Below are positions 28,174 to 35,991 of a stretch of 41,886 bases of DNA, in pieces; the first letter of the stretch is position 1; each line of letters starts with the position of its first letter. Location of the stretch: NCBI RefSeq assembly GCF_026183675.1, contig NZ_JAPIVK010000009.1, positions 1-41,886 on the forward strand, given 5' to 3'. The translations under genes and the position numbers were made by a program. This stretch comes from Microbulbifer halophilus. Lineage in GTDB: Bacteria > Pseudomonadota > Gammaproteobacteria > Pseudomonadales > Cellvibrionaceae. Under the pieces are notes generated by a model that worked only from the letters and a program-made list of their open reading frames with translations, was not told where the DNA came from and ran no database searches.

Positions 28174-30254
28174 TGTGCACCTCCCGCGGGTGCCCGCCCC
28201 TCGAGCAGATCGCGCGCCAGGTTGCGCGCGCGGCTGCGGCGCTCCTCCCCGGAAACCGCCACCGGCGAAAGCCACATGACGTAACTGAGGTCATCCTCGA
28301 TGCGATCAATCTGGTCCAGGTACTCAGGGAAATCCGTCGCGGGTACGGATTTGCGCCGGGACCGGTAGTCGTACTGCACGGTGATTTTATTATCGCCCTT
28401 GGTTACGTCCCAGGAGAACTCAAACCAGGGGTTGCGGATCTCCTCCTCGCTGCCCGTTTCGGACCAGCGGATATCCCCCGCTTTCTGCGATATTATTTCC
28501 AGAGTCTGCTCTATCTGCAGCTCCCCCGGCAGGCGAAATGGATGGCGGCGCTGGCGCGAGTTGGGCAGGCGCACCGTGTCCACCACATTGGAAGCCACCA
28601 GCTCCAGCATGTTTTTGCCGCTGCTATTGTCGCCAACGCTGCCCAGGCGATATTTTTCCTTCAGCACCAGCGTATTGCCATTTTCGCCGTCGATGACCTC
28701 CACCGGTTCCAGCACTTCCACGTCGGAGAAATAGCGTGAGTAGTGCTGGAGGAATTCCTCCTCCAGAGTGTCCCGGTCGCGGTAGCCGGTGTAGGAGCGC
28801 ATTTCCTCGGCGCGCCAGCCGGTGTAGCGGCTGGTGACTTCCAGGGTCGCGGTCTTGCGGCTGTCGTCCAGGATCAGGGTATCCTTCACCGCCACCCGCG
28901 CCTGGCGCTGGCTCTGTACCGGCGCTTCGATCGGGGTGAGCTCACCGCGCTCGCCGTCCACCACCAGTGCCCAGTTGAAATCCGGCAGCGACATTTCCTC
29001 CAGGGCACCGCTCTGGCTGTTGTCGGTGGGATCTACCCAGTAGCGCTTGCCGTCCAGCGTAAAGGTAGTGATAACGTGGTCAAAATTGCCCGGCGAGGGC
29101 AGCCGCTCGTCCAGGTGGAGATTGTTCACGGAAGAAACCAGCGCCGGTCTCGCCTCGATCCCCAACCGGCGCAGCGCGGCCACCAGCAGCACGGTTTTGT
29201 CCTTGCAGTCGCCGAAACGGCGATCGAAGGTTTCAGCCGGCGCCGACGGGCGGTGGGAATTGACACCGTGTTCGATACCGAAGTAGCGGATATTGCTCTG
29301 TATCCACTGGGCGACCGCCGCGGCCTTCTGCGCCGGATCGCCCTCCATCTCCGCCAGCATATCGGCAAACTCCCGCGGCAGTGCGCCGGGCTCCCGGTAG
29401 AGCGCATCGGCCCAGGCATTCACCTGGCGCCAGTCCCGGTACTGGCTGTACTGCAGTGTCGGGAAGGGCGAGAGCCATTCGGGAATGCCGTCTTCCGTCC
29501 GCACCGGTTCCGGCCGCTGCAGGTCGACAGAGTAGCGCCGCCTGTCGCCCTCGCTTCGCTGCCGGACTTCAATCCCGGGCCTGTCCTGCCCGCCGGAAAC
29601 GCGCAGTTGCAGCGGCTGCTCCGCGGGACTCAGCACACCGATATAGAGCCGCTCGACGGGGACGCCCCAGGCCAGCAGTTCGCGCCCGAAAAACTTGTCG
29701 CCCAGTACCGGGTTGGAGCCGCGCAGTGTGTAACTGTACTCGACGGTGTCACCGGCCCGCAGGTCGTCCAGCAACAGCATGGCCGTCCAGCGTTCGGCGT
29801 AGAGACCCTGATCCAGCTCGTCTTCCTGCTGGAACAGTTTGATATCCGCCGTTTCCAGGCGATCGAGACGGCGACCATCGCGGAGCACGGTGATATCGTG
29901 GATCACCAGCTCCTCGTAGGCGGGGGCAAAGCCCAGGGTGATACTGGAGATCTGCTGCAGCCCCTGCTGATTCAGCGGCTGCATCGCCACCCGATAAAAC
30001 CACTCCTTCCTTTCCGCCGTCAGATTGACCTGGGTATCCACCAGCCGATAACGGATGCTGTCGCCAACGGGATCGCCGTCGCTCTCGGGCAACTCTACCG
30101 GCTGCAGCCACTGCGGGCGCGGCGCCACCGAGTAATCCGCGGCCGCAACACGCGGCGCCTGCAGCAATACAAGTACCGCAGACAGGGCAAAAAGTATGCG
30201 GAGCGGTAGCGGGAAAGGAAAGGCCCCCAAGCGGGGATGGAAGCGGGACGTCAT
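28170..30254 (-). CDS. DUF3857 / transglutaminase-like secreted protein
   Basis: 694 residues. Signal peptide (ILFALSAVLVLLQAPRVAAA). A DUF3857 beta-domain spans about 55-240. The transglutaminase core follows with its catalytic triad intact: Cys350 in RFGDCKDKT, His393 in NFDHVIT and Asp408 in WVDPTDN. A long C-terminal beta-rich domain closes the protein. Expected in the periplasm or at the outer membrane; protease, deamidase or crosslinking activity cannot be told apart. Translationally coupled to the Sel1 lipoprotein by a 4-bp overlap. AAGG precedes the ATG. The family is widespread in Gammaproteobacteria and Bacteroidetes with no settled role. Confidence 0.92.
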   Translation of the reverse strand: MTSRFHPRLGAFPFPLPLRILFALSAVLVLLQAPRVAAADYSVAPRPQWLQPVELPESDGDPVGDSIRYRLVDTQVNLTAERKEWFYRVAMQPLNQQGLQQISSITLGFAPAYEELVIHDITVLRDGRRLDRLETADIKLFQQEDELDQGLYAERWTAMLLLDDLRAGDTVEYSYTLRGSNPVLGDKFFGRELLAWGVPVERLYIGVLSPAEQPLQLRVSGGQDRPGIEVRQRSEGDRRRYSVDLQRPEPVRTEDGIPEWLSPFPTLQYSQYRDWRQVNAWADALYREPGALPREFADMLAEMEGDPAQKAAAVAQWIQSNIRYFGIEHGVNSHRPSAPAETFDRRFGDCKDKTVLLVAALRRLGIEARPALVSSVNNLHLDERLPSPGNFDHVITTFTLDGKRYWVDPTDNSQSGALEEMSLPDFNWALVVDGERGELTPIEAPVQSQRQARVAVKDTLILDDSRKTATLEVTSRYTGWRAEEMRSYTGYRDRDTLEEEFLQHYSRYFSDVEVLEPVEVIDGENGNTLVLKEKYRLGSVGDNSSGKNMLELVASNVVDTVRLPNSRQRRHPFRLPGELQIEQTLEIISQKAGDIRWSETGSEEEIRNPWFEFSWDVTKGDNKITVQYDYRSRRKSVPATDFPEYLDQIDRIEDDLSYVMWLSPVAVSGEERRSRARNLARDLLEGRAPAGGAQ

Positions 30255-30598
30255 ATTATTGCCTTTATGCGGAGGGTGTCATACGCATCCCATCATAAAG
30301 TCTGCCTTCCCCGGGTGCCATGTCTACCCGGGCGAATCCGGGCAGGTTACGCGCGACAGCCCATCCTGGCGTCGTCGATGGACAGTTCATTGAAAACACC
30401 CACTTTAATATCAATTGTTGTCAGAACACCGGCCATCCCGACCACACGGAATAGCCGTACCAGATAGCATTCACAAGGACTGGGCATCCGTGCCTGTATT
30501 CCAGCGGATGCCACCCGTATCGCTCTTCGTCCACTTCGCCTTGCACTGAATATACATTATATATACACTTCATATAAATTCTTCAAAGAGTATCGACG
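30255..30598. other. Divergent intergenic region, DUF3857 gene / ParD-like gene
   Basis: 344 bp. The left part has a CCCGGG pair (about 30317-30340) and no ORF. The right 60 bp (30540-30598) is an AT-rich island with TATATA runs, likely promoter and operator of the ParD-like gene: -35 TTGCAC at 30541 with a TATACA or TACACT -10 after 15-17 bp. Confidence 0.45.
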
Positions 30599-30805
30599 AT
30601 GGGTATCGTCAAAATATCCGACGAACTGCACGATGAGATCCGCCGGGCCAGCTCGGCGATGGCGCGCTCGATCAATTCGCAGGCGGAATTCTGGATCCGC
30701 CTGGGCATGCTGGCCGAAATGAATCCGGACCTGCACTACGACGACCTGCGCAAGCAGCTGCTGCGCGCCGAACCGCCCACGCTGGCGGAGATGGTCCGTG
30801 AATAG
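30599..30805 (+). CDS. ParD-like ribbon-helix-helix protein
   Basis: 68 residues with AAAGAG about 8 nt before the ATG. It starts MGIVKISDELHDEIRR, the strand-helix pattern of ribbon-helix-helix antitoxins, then SINSQAEFWIRLGMLAEMNPDL. It fits the ParD-like family (PF11903, from memory) rather than true ParD. Instead of a ParE toxin, the next gene is a methionine aminopeptidase that starts 8 bp before this stop codon. It probably binds the AT-rich island upstream and autoregulates the pair. Confidence 0.83.
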   Translation: MGIVKISDELHDEIRRASSAMARSINSQAEFWIRLGMLAEMNPDLHYDDLRKQLLRAEPPTLAEMVRE

Positions 30806-31574
30806 CGCACCGATAAAAACGCCGGCCGAGCAGGCGCTGATGCGCAATGCCGGCCAACTGCTGAGCCGGGTGTTCGGTATGCTGGACGATTTTGTCGGCC
30901 CCGGCGTGTCGACGATGGAAATCAACAACCGGGTCGAGCGCTTTATCGTCGACGAGCTGCACTCCCGCCCCGCCAGCAAGGGGCAGTACGACTACCCCTA
31001 TGTCCTGAACACCTCTGTCAACGAGGTGGTGTGCCACGGTATGCCCAGAGTGTCGCAGCGGCTGAAGAATGGCGATATCGTCAATCTGGATATCACCCTG
31101 GAGAACGGCGGTTTTATCGCGGACTCCAGCAAGATGTATCTGGTGGGCAGGGTATCGCCGGCGGCGCGGCGGCTGGTGCAGATCACTTACGACGCCATGT
31201 GGCGTGGTATCGAGACCGTGCGCCCGGGCGCGCGGCTCGGCGATATCGGCAGCGCCATCCAGCGCTGTGCGGAGGGCGCCGGCTACAGCGTGGTGCGGGA
31301 GTACTGCGGCCACGGCATCGGCCGCGACATGCACGAGGAGCCGCAGGTGTTGCACTTCGGCCGGCCCGGTACCGGGCCGGTACTGCGCGAGGGCATGACC
31401 TTTACCATCGAACCGATGATCAACCAGGGCAGCCGCAAAACCAAGCTCAAGAAAGACGGCTGGACGGTGATCACCCGCGACAAAAAGCTGTCCGCCCAGT
31501 GGGAGCACACGGTACTGGTGACCGCCGGCGGCTGCGAAGTGTTGACCCTGCGGCCCGAGGAAACGGGCCGCTAA
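30798..31574 (+). CDS. map: Type I methionine aminopeptidase
   Basis: 258 residues from a GTG at 30798, inside the end of the ParD-like gene; GGAG lies 7 nt upstream. Removes N-terminal methionine from new proteins. All metal ligands are visible: Asp98 (NLDIT), Asp109 (ADSSKM), His172 (CGHGIGR), Glu205 (FTIEPM) and Glu236 (AQWEHTVL), plus His80 in CHGMP. The enzyme should therefore be active. There is no rpsB or tsf neighbour as at the usual housekeeping map locus, so this may be a second copy tied to the ParD-like protein. It ends in a 3-bp convergent overlap with the immunity-family gene. Confidence 0.95.
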   Translation: MNSAPIKTPAEQALMRNAGQLLSRVFGMLDDFVGPGVSTMEINNRVERFIVDELHSRPASKGQYDYPYVLNTSVNEVVCHGMPRVSQRLKNGDIVNLDITLENGGFIADSSKMYLVGRVSPAARRLVQITYDAMWRGIETVRPGARLGDIGSAIQRCAEGAGYSVVREYCGHGIGRDMHEEPQVLHFGRPGTGPVLREGMTFTIEPMINQGSRKTKLKKDGWTVITRDKKLSAQWEHTVLVTAGGCEVLTLRPEETGR

Positions 31575-31864
31575 GCGGCCGGCTTGTCGGCATCTGCCCG
31601 TCCGCTGTTTTCTCCCCCATCCCGTTTGCGCTCACCGGTAAACGCCCACACGATCAGCGCCAACCAGGCCACCCAGGAAACGATGGCCGGAATATTGGCG
31701 ACAAAGATCCTGCCCAGGTGACGGCGGTTGCGAAACAGCGCGATAATCGCCGGCAAAAACCAGATCGCGAAAAAGAAAAGCACAAACAGTGCGCCTTTCA
31801 GCAGGCCCAGGCTCTGAATGGCGGTGGTGAAGTCCGCCCACATCTGGCCGAGATCGGTCAACAT
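31571..31864 (-). CDS. Superinfection-immunity-family membrane protein (T4 Imm-like domain)
   Basis: 97 residues from ATG 31864 with a GAGGAT site; the longer frame to 31981 overlaps another gene. Two hydrophobic segments, with the core FLPAIIALFRNRRHLG and WVAWLALIVWAFTG matching my memory of the superinfection immunity domain (PF14373). In phage T4, Imm blocks DNA entry of a second phage; chromosomal members have no proven role. Last gene of a four-gene unit headed by an ECF sigma factor. Its stop codon overlaps that of map on the other strand. Confidence 0.78.
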   Translation of the reverse strand: MLTDLGQMWADFTTAIQSLGLLKGALFVLFFFAIWFLPAIIALFRNRRHLGRIFVANIPAIVSWVAWLALIVWAFTGERKRDGGENSGRADADKPAA

Positions 31865-31883
31865 TATCGATATCCTCAATGAA

Positions 31884-32054
31884 TCATGACAGGAGCGAAC
31901 ACAGTTTTCGCGGGGTCGCCGGCGTCTGTGCCACACGCAACAGCGGATAGTGCGCGGGGCTGTCCGACTCGTCGCGGACATCCCGCAGGCCGGCCAGCAA
32001 CAGCAGCAGAATGCCGATCAGAAGCAGGTTTCCCAGTAGATTGTTCCAGTGCAT
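31884..32054 (-). CDS. 56-residue single-helix membrane peptide
   Basis: ATG at 32054 preceded by GAGAGGAAAA, a strong ribosome site. It reads MHWNNLLGNLLLIGILLLLL then a charged RDVRDESD segment, ending KLCSLLS. One membrane helix with a soluble tail of about 33 residues. It fills the gap between the sigma-linked membrane protein and the immunity-family gene on the same strand with 19- and 54-bp spacings. Family not recognised. Real because of ribosome site, hydrophobic pattern and tight fit. Confidence 0.65.
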   Translation of the reverse strand: MHWNNLLGNLLLIGILLLLLAGLRDVRDESDSPAHYPLLRVAQTPATPRKLCSLLS

Positions 32055-32108
32055 TTTTCCTCTCCCGACCTGTGTTCACTGACTACAGTCACTGCCGGGA
32101 AGACTTTC

Positions 32109-32705
32109 TTACACAAAGCTGACATTCTGCTTCTGCAGTTCCTTGAACAACCGCAGCTGACGCGCACTGCCCAGCCAGGCAAACAGGCTCCAGCCGCCGA
32201 GCACCAGGGTCGCCGCACCGACCACCAGCAATGCGCGCCCGGAATCGGCTGTAAACAGCGGCTCCAGCCAGCCAATTTGCGACAGCAGTTCCCACAACAG
32301 GAAGATCGCCAGCTCAACGGCGTACAGCAGCCAGGCAAAGCGGATGGCATTGCGCTTGCGCTGGATCCGCAACAGCGCCAGATCGATATAGGCACTGGTT
32401 GATTCCTCCGGCGGGCACCAGAGGTCGCGGCGGTTGGCGATGGAAAAGCTCAACGCCCAGCCCACCAGCACCAGGGCCACCAGTGCCCAGAAGATATCCG
32501 CCGGAGCCCAGTCGCGGGCAGCGAAGGTGATTGCGTAGGCACAGAGCCCCACTGCCACCAGCCATTCCAGCGCAGCGCCGATGCGCAGACGCCGTTCCTG
32601 CCACTGCACCCGGCGGCGGATTGCCGCCGGTATCGGTGTCTCGACGGGCTGCTCACACCAGAGTTCTTGCAGGGTCTGCCAGTCCCGCTCGGTGGTGTCA
32701 TTCAC
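32109..32705 (-). CDS. Four-helix membrane protein, probable anti-sigma factor
   Basis: 198 residues from a GTG at 32705, overlapping the sigma gene by 8 bp. A soluble N terminus of about 40 residues (DWQTLQELWCEQPVETPIP) is followed by four hydrophobic segments in two pairs (ALEWLVAVGLCAYAITFA; IFWALVALVLVGWALSF; FAWLLYAVELAIFLLWELL; LLVVGAATLVLGGWSLFAWL). No zinc-binding HxxxCxxC motif. The overlap with an ECF sigma gene and the cytoplasmic N terminus make an anti-sigma role likely; that is inference. Confidence 0.78.
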   Translation of the reverse strand: MNDTTERDWQTLQELWCEQPVETPIPAAIRRRVQWQERRLRIGAALEWLVAVGLCAYAITFAARDWAPADIFWALVALVLVGWALSFSIANRRDLWCPPEESTSAYIDLALLRIQRKRNAIRFAWLLYAVELAIFLLWELLSQIGWLEPLFTADSGRALLVVGAATLVLGGWSLFAWLGSARQLRLFKELQKQNVSFV

Positions 32706-33207
32706 GATGATCTCTCCCGCCCAGCCGGTCGCTGAGCCTTTGCCGCGCCCGGTTCAGACGCACGGCCACATTGGATTCGCTGATACCCAGCACTTCGGAG
32801 ATTTCCGCATAGCTGAGCCCCTCCAGGCGCAGGGTCAGGGTCTGGCGCAGGCCCAGGGGCAGCCGCTGCACGGCGGCCAGCAGGCGCTCGGAATCCCGCT
32901 GCGACGCCAGCCGCTGGGCGGGGCCGGGAGAGGAATCCACCAGCTGTTCCATCTCCTCGGCGGCGGCCCCGTCCGGTCGCCGGCGCGCCAGGGTGGTGAC
33001 ACTGCGGTTGTGGGCGATACGGAAGACGAAGGTCTTCAGGCTGGCGTCGCCGCGAAAGGATGGCAGTGCGCGCCAGATTGCCAGCCAGATATCCTGCAGC
33101 AGATCTTCGCGCTCGGCCCGGCTGCGCACATAGCTGCCGGCGACGCGGGCGATGCCGGCGCCGTGATCGCTCACTAACTGCTGAAACAACTGATCCCCTG
33201 CGCTCAC
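32698..33207 (-). CDS. ECF-family RNA polymerase sigma factor
   Basis: 169 residues from a GTG at 33207. Region 2 lies at about 8-75 (AEREDLLQDIWLAIWRALPSF, FRIAHNRSVTTLARR). Region 4 lies at about 110-160 (LPLGLRQTLTLRLEGLSYAEISEVLGISESNVAVRL). Heads a four-gene minus-strand unit: sigma, membrane protein, small peptide, immunity-family protein. A possible self-recognised promoter lies upstream: TGTAAG (33262-33257) and CGATAC (33242-33237), 14 bp apart. Its trigger is unknown; ohr is divergent, so an envelope or oxidant signal is conceivable. Confidence 0.93.
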   Translation of the reverse strand: MSAGDQLFQQLVSDHGAGIARVAGSYVRSRAEREDLLQDIWLAIWRALPSFRGDASLKTFVFRIAHNRSVTTLARRRPDGAAAEEMEQLVDSSPGPAQRLASQRDSERLLAAVQRLPLGLRQTLTLRLEGLSYAEISEVLGISESNVAVRLNRARQRLSDRLGGRDHRE

Positions 33208-33236
33208 GCGGATTCCCCCTGTTATCGGGCCCTACA

Positions 33237-33262
33237 GTATCGGCGGGTGCGGAAAACTTACA
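33237..33262 (-). promoter_or_regulatory. Candidate ECF promoter upstream of the sigma gene
   Basis: Minus-strand TGTAAG, 14 bp, CGATAC, about 30 bp before the GTG. Resembles ECF promoters in form only. Confidence 0.3.
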
Positions 33263-33384
33263 GGAAATTTCGGCGCAGACGGATCGCAGCGGAAAAGGGC
33301 TCCCCGCCTCGACACCACAATCATCCTTCCCTTGACTAGACTGTCGCCTCTCAAGCAAACCTCGATCCCGCGAAGGCAAAAACC

Positions 33385-33801
33385 ATGAAAATACTCTACA
33401 AGGCAGTGGCCACCGCTACCGGCGGTCGCGACGGCAAGGCCGAGTCATCGGACGGCCAACTGGAAGTGAAACTGGCGGTGCCGGAGGCAATGGGCGGTCC
33501 CGGCGGCGCCACCAATCCGGAACAACTGTTCGCGGCGGGTTATTCCGCCTGTTTTATCGGCGCGATGAAGAAGGTCGCAGGCAGTGACAAAGTAACCGTG
33601 CCGGACGACGCCAGCGTCCGCGGCGAAGTGGGCATAGGGCCCAGCGGGGAAGGCTTCGGCCTGGATATCGACCTGTACGTGACCCTGCCGGGGCTGGAGC
33701 GGCAACAGGCGGAGGGCCTCGTGGCCAAAGCGCACCGCGTCTGCCCCTATTCCAACGCCACCCGCAACAATGTGGATGTGCGTTTGCACGTGGATACCTG
33801 A
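33385..33801 (+). CDS. ohr: Organic hydroperoxide resistance protein (Ohr/OsmC family)
   Basis: 138 residues with GAAGG 8 nt before the ATG. Reduces organic and fatty-acid hydroperoxides using a reactive cysteine. The Ohr residues are present: Arg15 (GGRDG), Glu46 ([10 protein letters not shown]), Cys56 (YSACF) and Cys120 (HRVCPYS). Ohr-type spacing fits better than OsmC. No ohrR-type MarR gene is next to it; the divergent ECF sigma gene is the only nearby regulator. Confidence 0.94.
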   Translation: MKILYKAVATATGGRDGKAESSDGQLEVKLAVPEAMGGPGGATNPEQLFAAGYSACFIGAMKKVAGSDKVTVPDDASVRGEVGIGPSGEGFGLDIDLYVTLPGLERQQAEGLVAKAHRVCPYSNATRNNVDVRLHVDT

Positions 33802-34033
33802 AACCGAAACCGGCCGGTCGCGGGCAAAACCGGACCCGCCGCCGGCGCCCCGCAGAATCGAGCAATTATTTCGCAGATCCCGGTTAACCGGAATTCCCGC
33901 CCTTCCCCCAGAATCCATACCCGGCCGGGATAGCTCATGGCCGAAACCCCGGCTGATCGATCCGCTCCCGACGGCCCCTGCCGGGTCCCGACCTTCTGTC
34001 CAGCCTTCAGATCGACCACACCAGAAGTAACCG

Positions 34034-35143
34034 ATGCAAAGCAGTTTTTCCGCCAGCAAGAATTCATCTCCCGACAACGCTTTCGCCCGGCGAAAGGCAA
34101 GCCGAACGCTGATTGGGCTTCTGCTGCTGGGGATAACCTGTTTTGTCGCGCTCTCGGTTTCCGACGCAAAGGCGGACAGCGCGGAGCCTGATTCCTCCCT
34201 GCAGGCTGTCACGCTGCGCATCGACAACGACCTTTTTGCCGGCAGTGACCGCGGCTATTCCAACGGCGTCGAGGTGGGCTTCCTGTCGCAGACCGTCGAC
34301 CACTTTCGGGATCGGCGACTGTCGGCGGGTTACCGCCTGCTGAATCGCGCCACCACCTGGCTGCAGCCGCGGGGATTTTCCGCCTACAACATGGCGGTCA
34401 GTGTGGGGCACGGCATCTTCACTCCCGGCGACTGGCGACAGGAGGAACTGGTCGAGGACGACAGGCCCTACGCCGGCCTGCTGGTTTTCGGGGCCGACTA
34501 TAACGGGCGACGCGGCAATCGCATGCGGACCACCGGTATCGACCTGGGTATCGTCGGTCCCTCGGCGCAGGCGGAACCGCTGCAGAAGGCGGTCCACAGC
34601 CTGGCGGGTTCCGAGCGTTTTCGCGGCTGGGACAACCAGCTATCGGACGAGGTGGTATTCCGTATCCGGTCTCAGTGGCTGCGGCGCTACCGCCTGTCCC
34701 CGAGTCCGCGGGAAAACTGGCAGTCCGACCTGATACTGCACGGCGGCGGCAGTATCGGCAATCTGGAGACATCCGCCAATGCCGGTGTAGAGTGGCGATT
34801 CGGCCCGCAGCTACCGGACAACTTCGGCAGTGCGCCGCTGCTGCCCGTCGCCCTCAACAGCGCGCCACAGCGATCCCGTGGTTATTCTCCAAAGTGGCAG
34901 GTGCACGGTTTTGTCATCGCGGATCTGCGCCTGGTGGCGCACCGCATCACCTTCGAGGGCAATACCTGGAAGGACAGCCACAGCGTCGACCGCAAGCCTT
35001 TCGTCGCCGACCTGGGCCTGGGTATCGCGGCCACTTACGGCAAGTGGCAACTGGCTTTTGCGCGCTATCTGCGTTCGCGGAAGTTCAGCGGGCAATCAAA
35101 GCTCCCGCAACTCGGCAGCCTGACGGTCAGGCGCAATTTTTAA
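34034..35143 (+). CDS. lpxR: LpxR-family lipid A deacylase (DUF2219)
   Basis: 369 residues. A long basic N-region precedes the signal helix (TLIGLLLLGITCFVALSV, cleavage near DAKA). The outer-membrane barrel shows LpxR landmarks: RIDNDLFAGSDRGYSNG (the N-D pair and serine of the active site), DRPYAGLLVFG, a VGPSAQAEPLQKAVHSL segment carrying the conserved His, and a C-terminal strand ending in Phe (VRRNF). Expected to remove the 3' acyloxyacyl group of lipid A at the surface. Weak ribosome site (AGAAG). Single gene after 232 bp with no other feature seen. Confidence 0.85.
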   Translation: MQSSFSASKNSSPDNAFARRKASRTLIGLLLLGITCFVALSVSDAKADSAEPDSSLQAVTLRIDNDLFAGSDRGYSNGVEVGFLSQTVDHFRDRRLSAGYRLLNRATTWLQPRGFSAYNMAVSVGHGIFTPGDWRQEELVEDDRPYAGLLVFGADYNGRRGNRMRTTGIDLGIVGPSAQAEPLQKAVHSLAGSERFRGWDNQLSDEVVFRIRSQWLRRYRLSPSPRENWQSDLILHGGGSIGNLETSANAGVEWRFGPQLPDNFGSAPLLPVALNSAPQRSRGYSPKWQVHGFVIADLRLVAHRITFEGNTWKDSHSVDRKPFVADLGLGIAATYGKWQLAFARYLRSRKFSGQSKLPQLGSLTVRRNF

Positions 35144-35206
35144 GACTCAAGTTTCGGGGCTCTTCGCAATTCGGAGAACAGAATGATATCCCACATCTCG
35201 TTAACG

Positions 35207-35380
35207 CTACGAGCGAAGGGCATTATGGGCAGTGGTCATCAGCATTAACAGGGATCCAAGCGCAAAAAGCCAGACGCCGGCAACAGCATACTGTGAGAAT
35301 TCCGGTAAAAACAGAATACTGCCCGACAGAAATGCAATGCTGCTAACCACTCCCAACAGATTATGAAATTTATCGATCAT
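35207..35380 (-). CDS. Small YrhK-like membrane protein
   Basis: 57 residues from an ATG preceded by AGGGGAAACC. It reads MIDKFHNLLGVVSSIAFLSG, then ILFLPEFSQYAVAGVWLFAL and GSLLMLM. Two hydrophobic segments each ending in a G-S pair match my memory of the YrhK domain. It lies in an AT-richer stretch between lpxR and the AhpD-like gene. Function unknown. Confidence 0.6.
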   Translation of the reverse strand: MIDKFHNLLGVVSSIAFLSGSILFLPEFSQYAVAGVWLFALGSLLMLMTTAHNALRS

Positions 35381-35484
35381 TGGTTTCCCCTGAAAATACC
35401 AGACTGCTCACCCAGTATCCCGAATAGAATCCTGCAATCAACATTCGTAAATTTTGATTTAACCGGAGGGCCTCCGGCTTACCG

Positions 35485-35937
35485 CTACCGAATATCAGGC
35501 TGAAAACCCAGGCTGACCGACACTCGGTTCCAGCTGTTGATTTCCAGAATAACGGCCATTAGCTCTAAAAGATCGCGCTCACCAAATTCCCGCAGGCATT
35601 GCTGGTATATTTCGTCGGTGACACCACCCTCTGCTATGCGAGTAATGGACTCTGCCAGGGCCAGCGCCGATCTTTCGCGCCCGGAGAAGCAGTTCGCCTC
35701 GCGCCAGGCGGACAGAACGTCCAGCCGTGCCTGTTGCTCGCCAACTTCGCGCAATTCCTGAGAGTGCATATGCAGGCAGAAACAGCATGCGTTGATTTGC
35801 GATACTCGCAGCCTCACCAGAGTACAGAGTCTTTTTTCCAGAGTAGATTGTTGATCGGTCTTACCCAGGGCCAGCAGGCTACTGGTGATCCGGGGACCGA
35901 GTTCATAGAAAGCCTGTCGTGCCAAACGCTCACTCAT
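35485..35937 (-). CDS. AhpD-like / carboxymuconolactone decarboxylase-family protein
   Basis: 150 residues. The redox motif is C51-x-x-C54 followed by H58 (INACCFCLHMHSQE), as in alkylhydroperoxidase AhpD. Upstream is TLEKRLCTLVRLRVSQ, downstream SGRERSALALAESITRI. Probable antioxidant with thiol peroxidase activity. Directly downstream of an AraC regulator (54 bp), a common arrangement that suggests control by it. Confidence 0.9.
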   Translation of the reverse strand: MSERLARQAFYELGPRITSSLLALGKTDQQSTLEKRLCTLVRLRVSQINACCFCLHMHSQELREVGEQQARLDVLSAWREANCFSGRERSALALAESITRIAEGGVTDEIYQQCLREFGERDLLELMAVILEINSWNRVSVSLGFQPDIR

Positions 35938-35991
35938 ACTGATTACCCACAGCCGATTTACATTGCCATGCAGTGTAGGGGTGGACAGACG

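Noticed and set aside
30798..31574. ParE-type toxin partner for the ParD-like gene
   Set aside because: The overlapping gene is unmistakably methionine aminopeptidase with full metal ligands.
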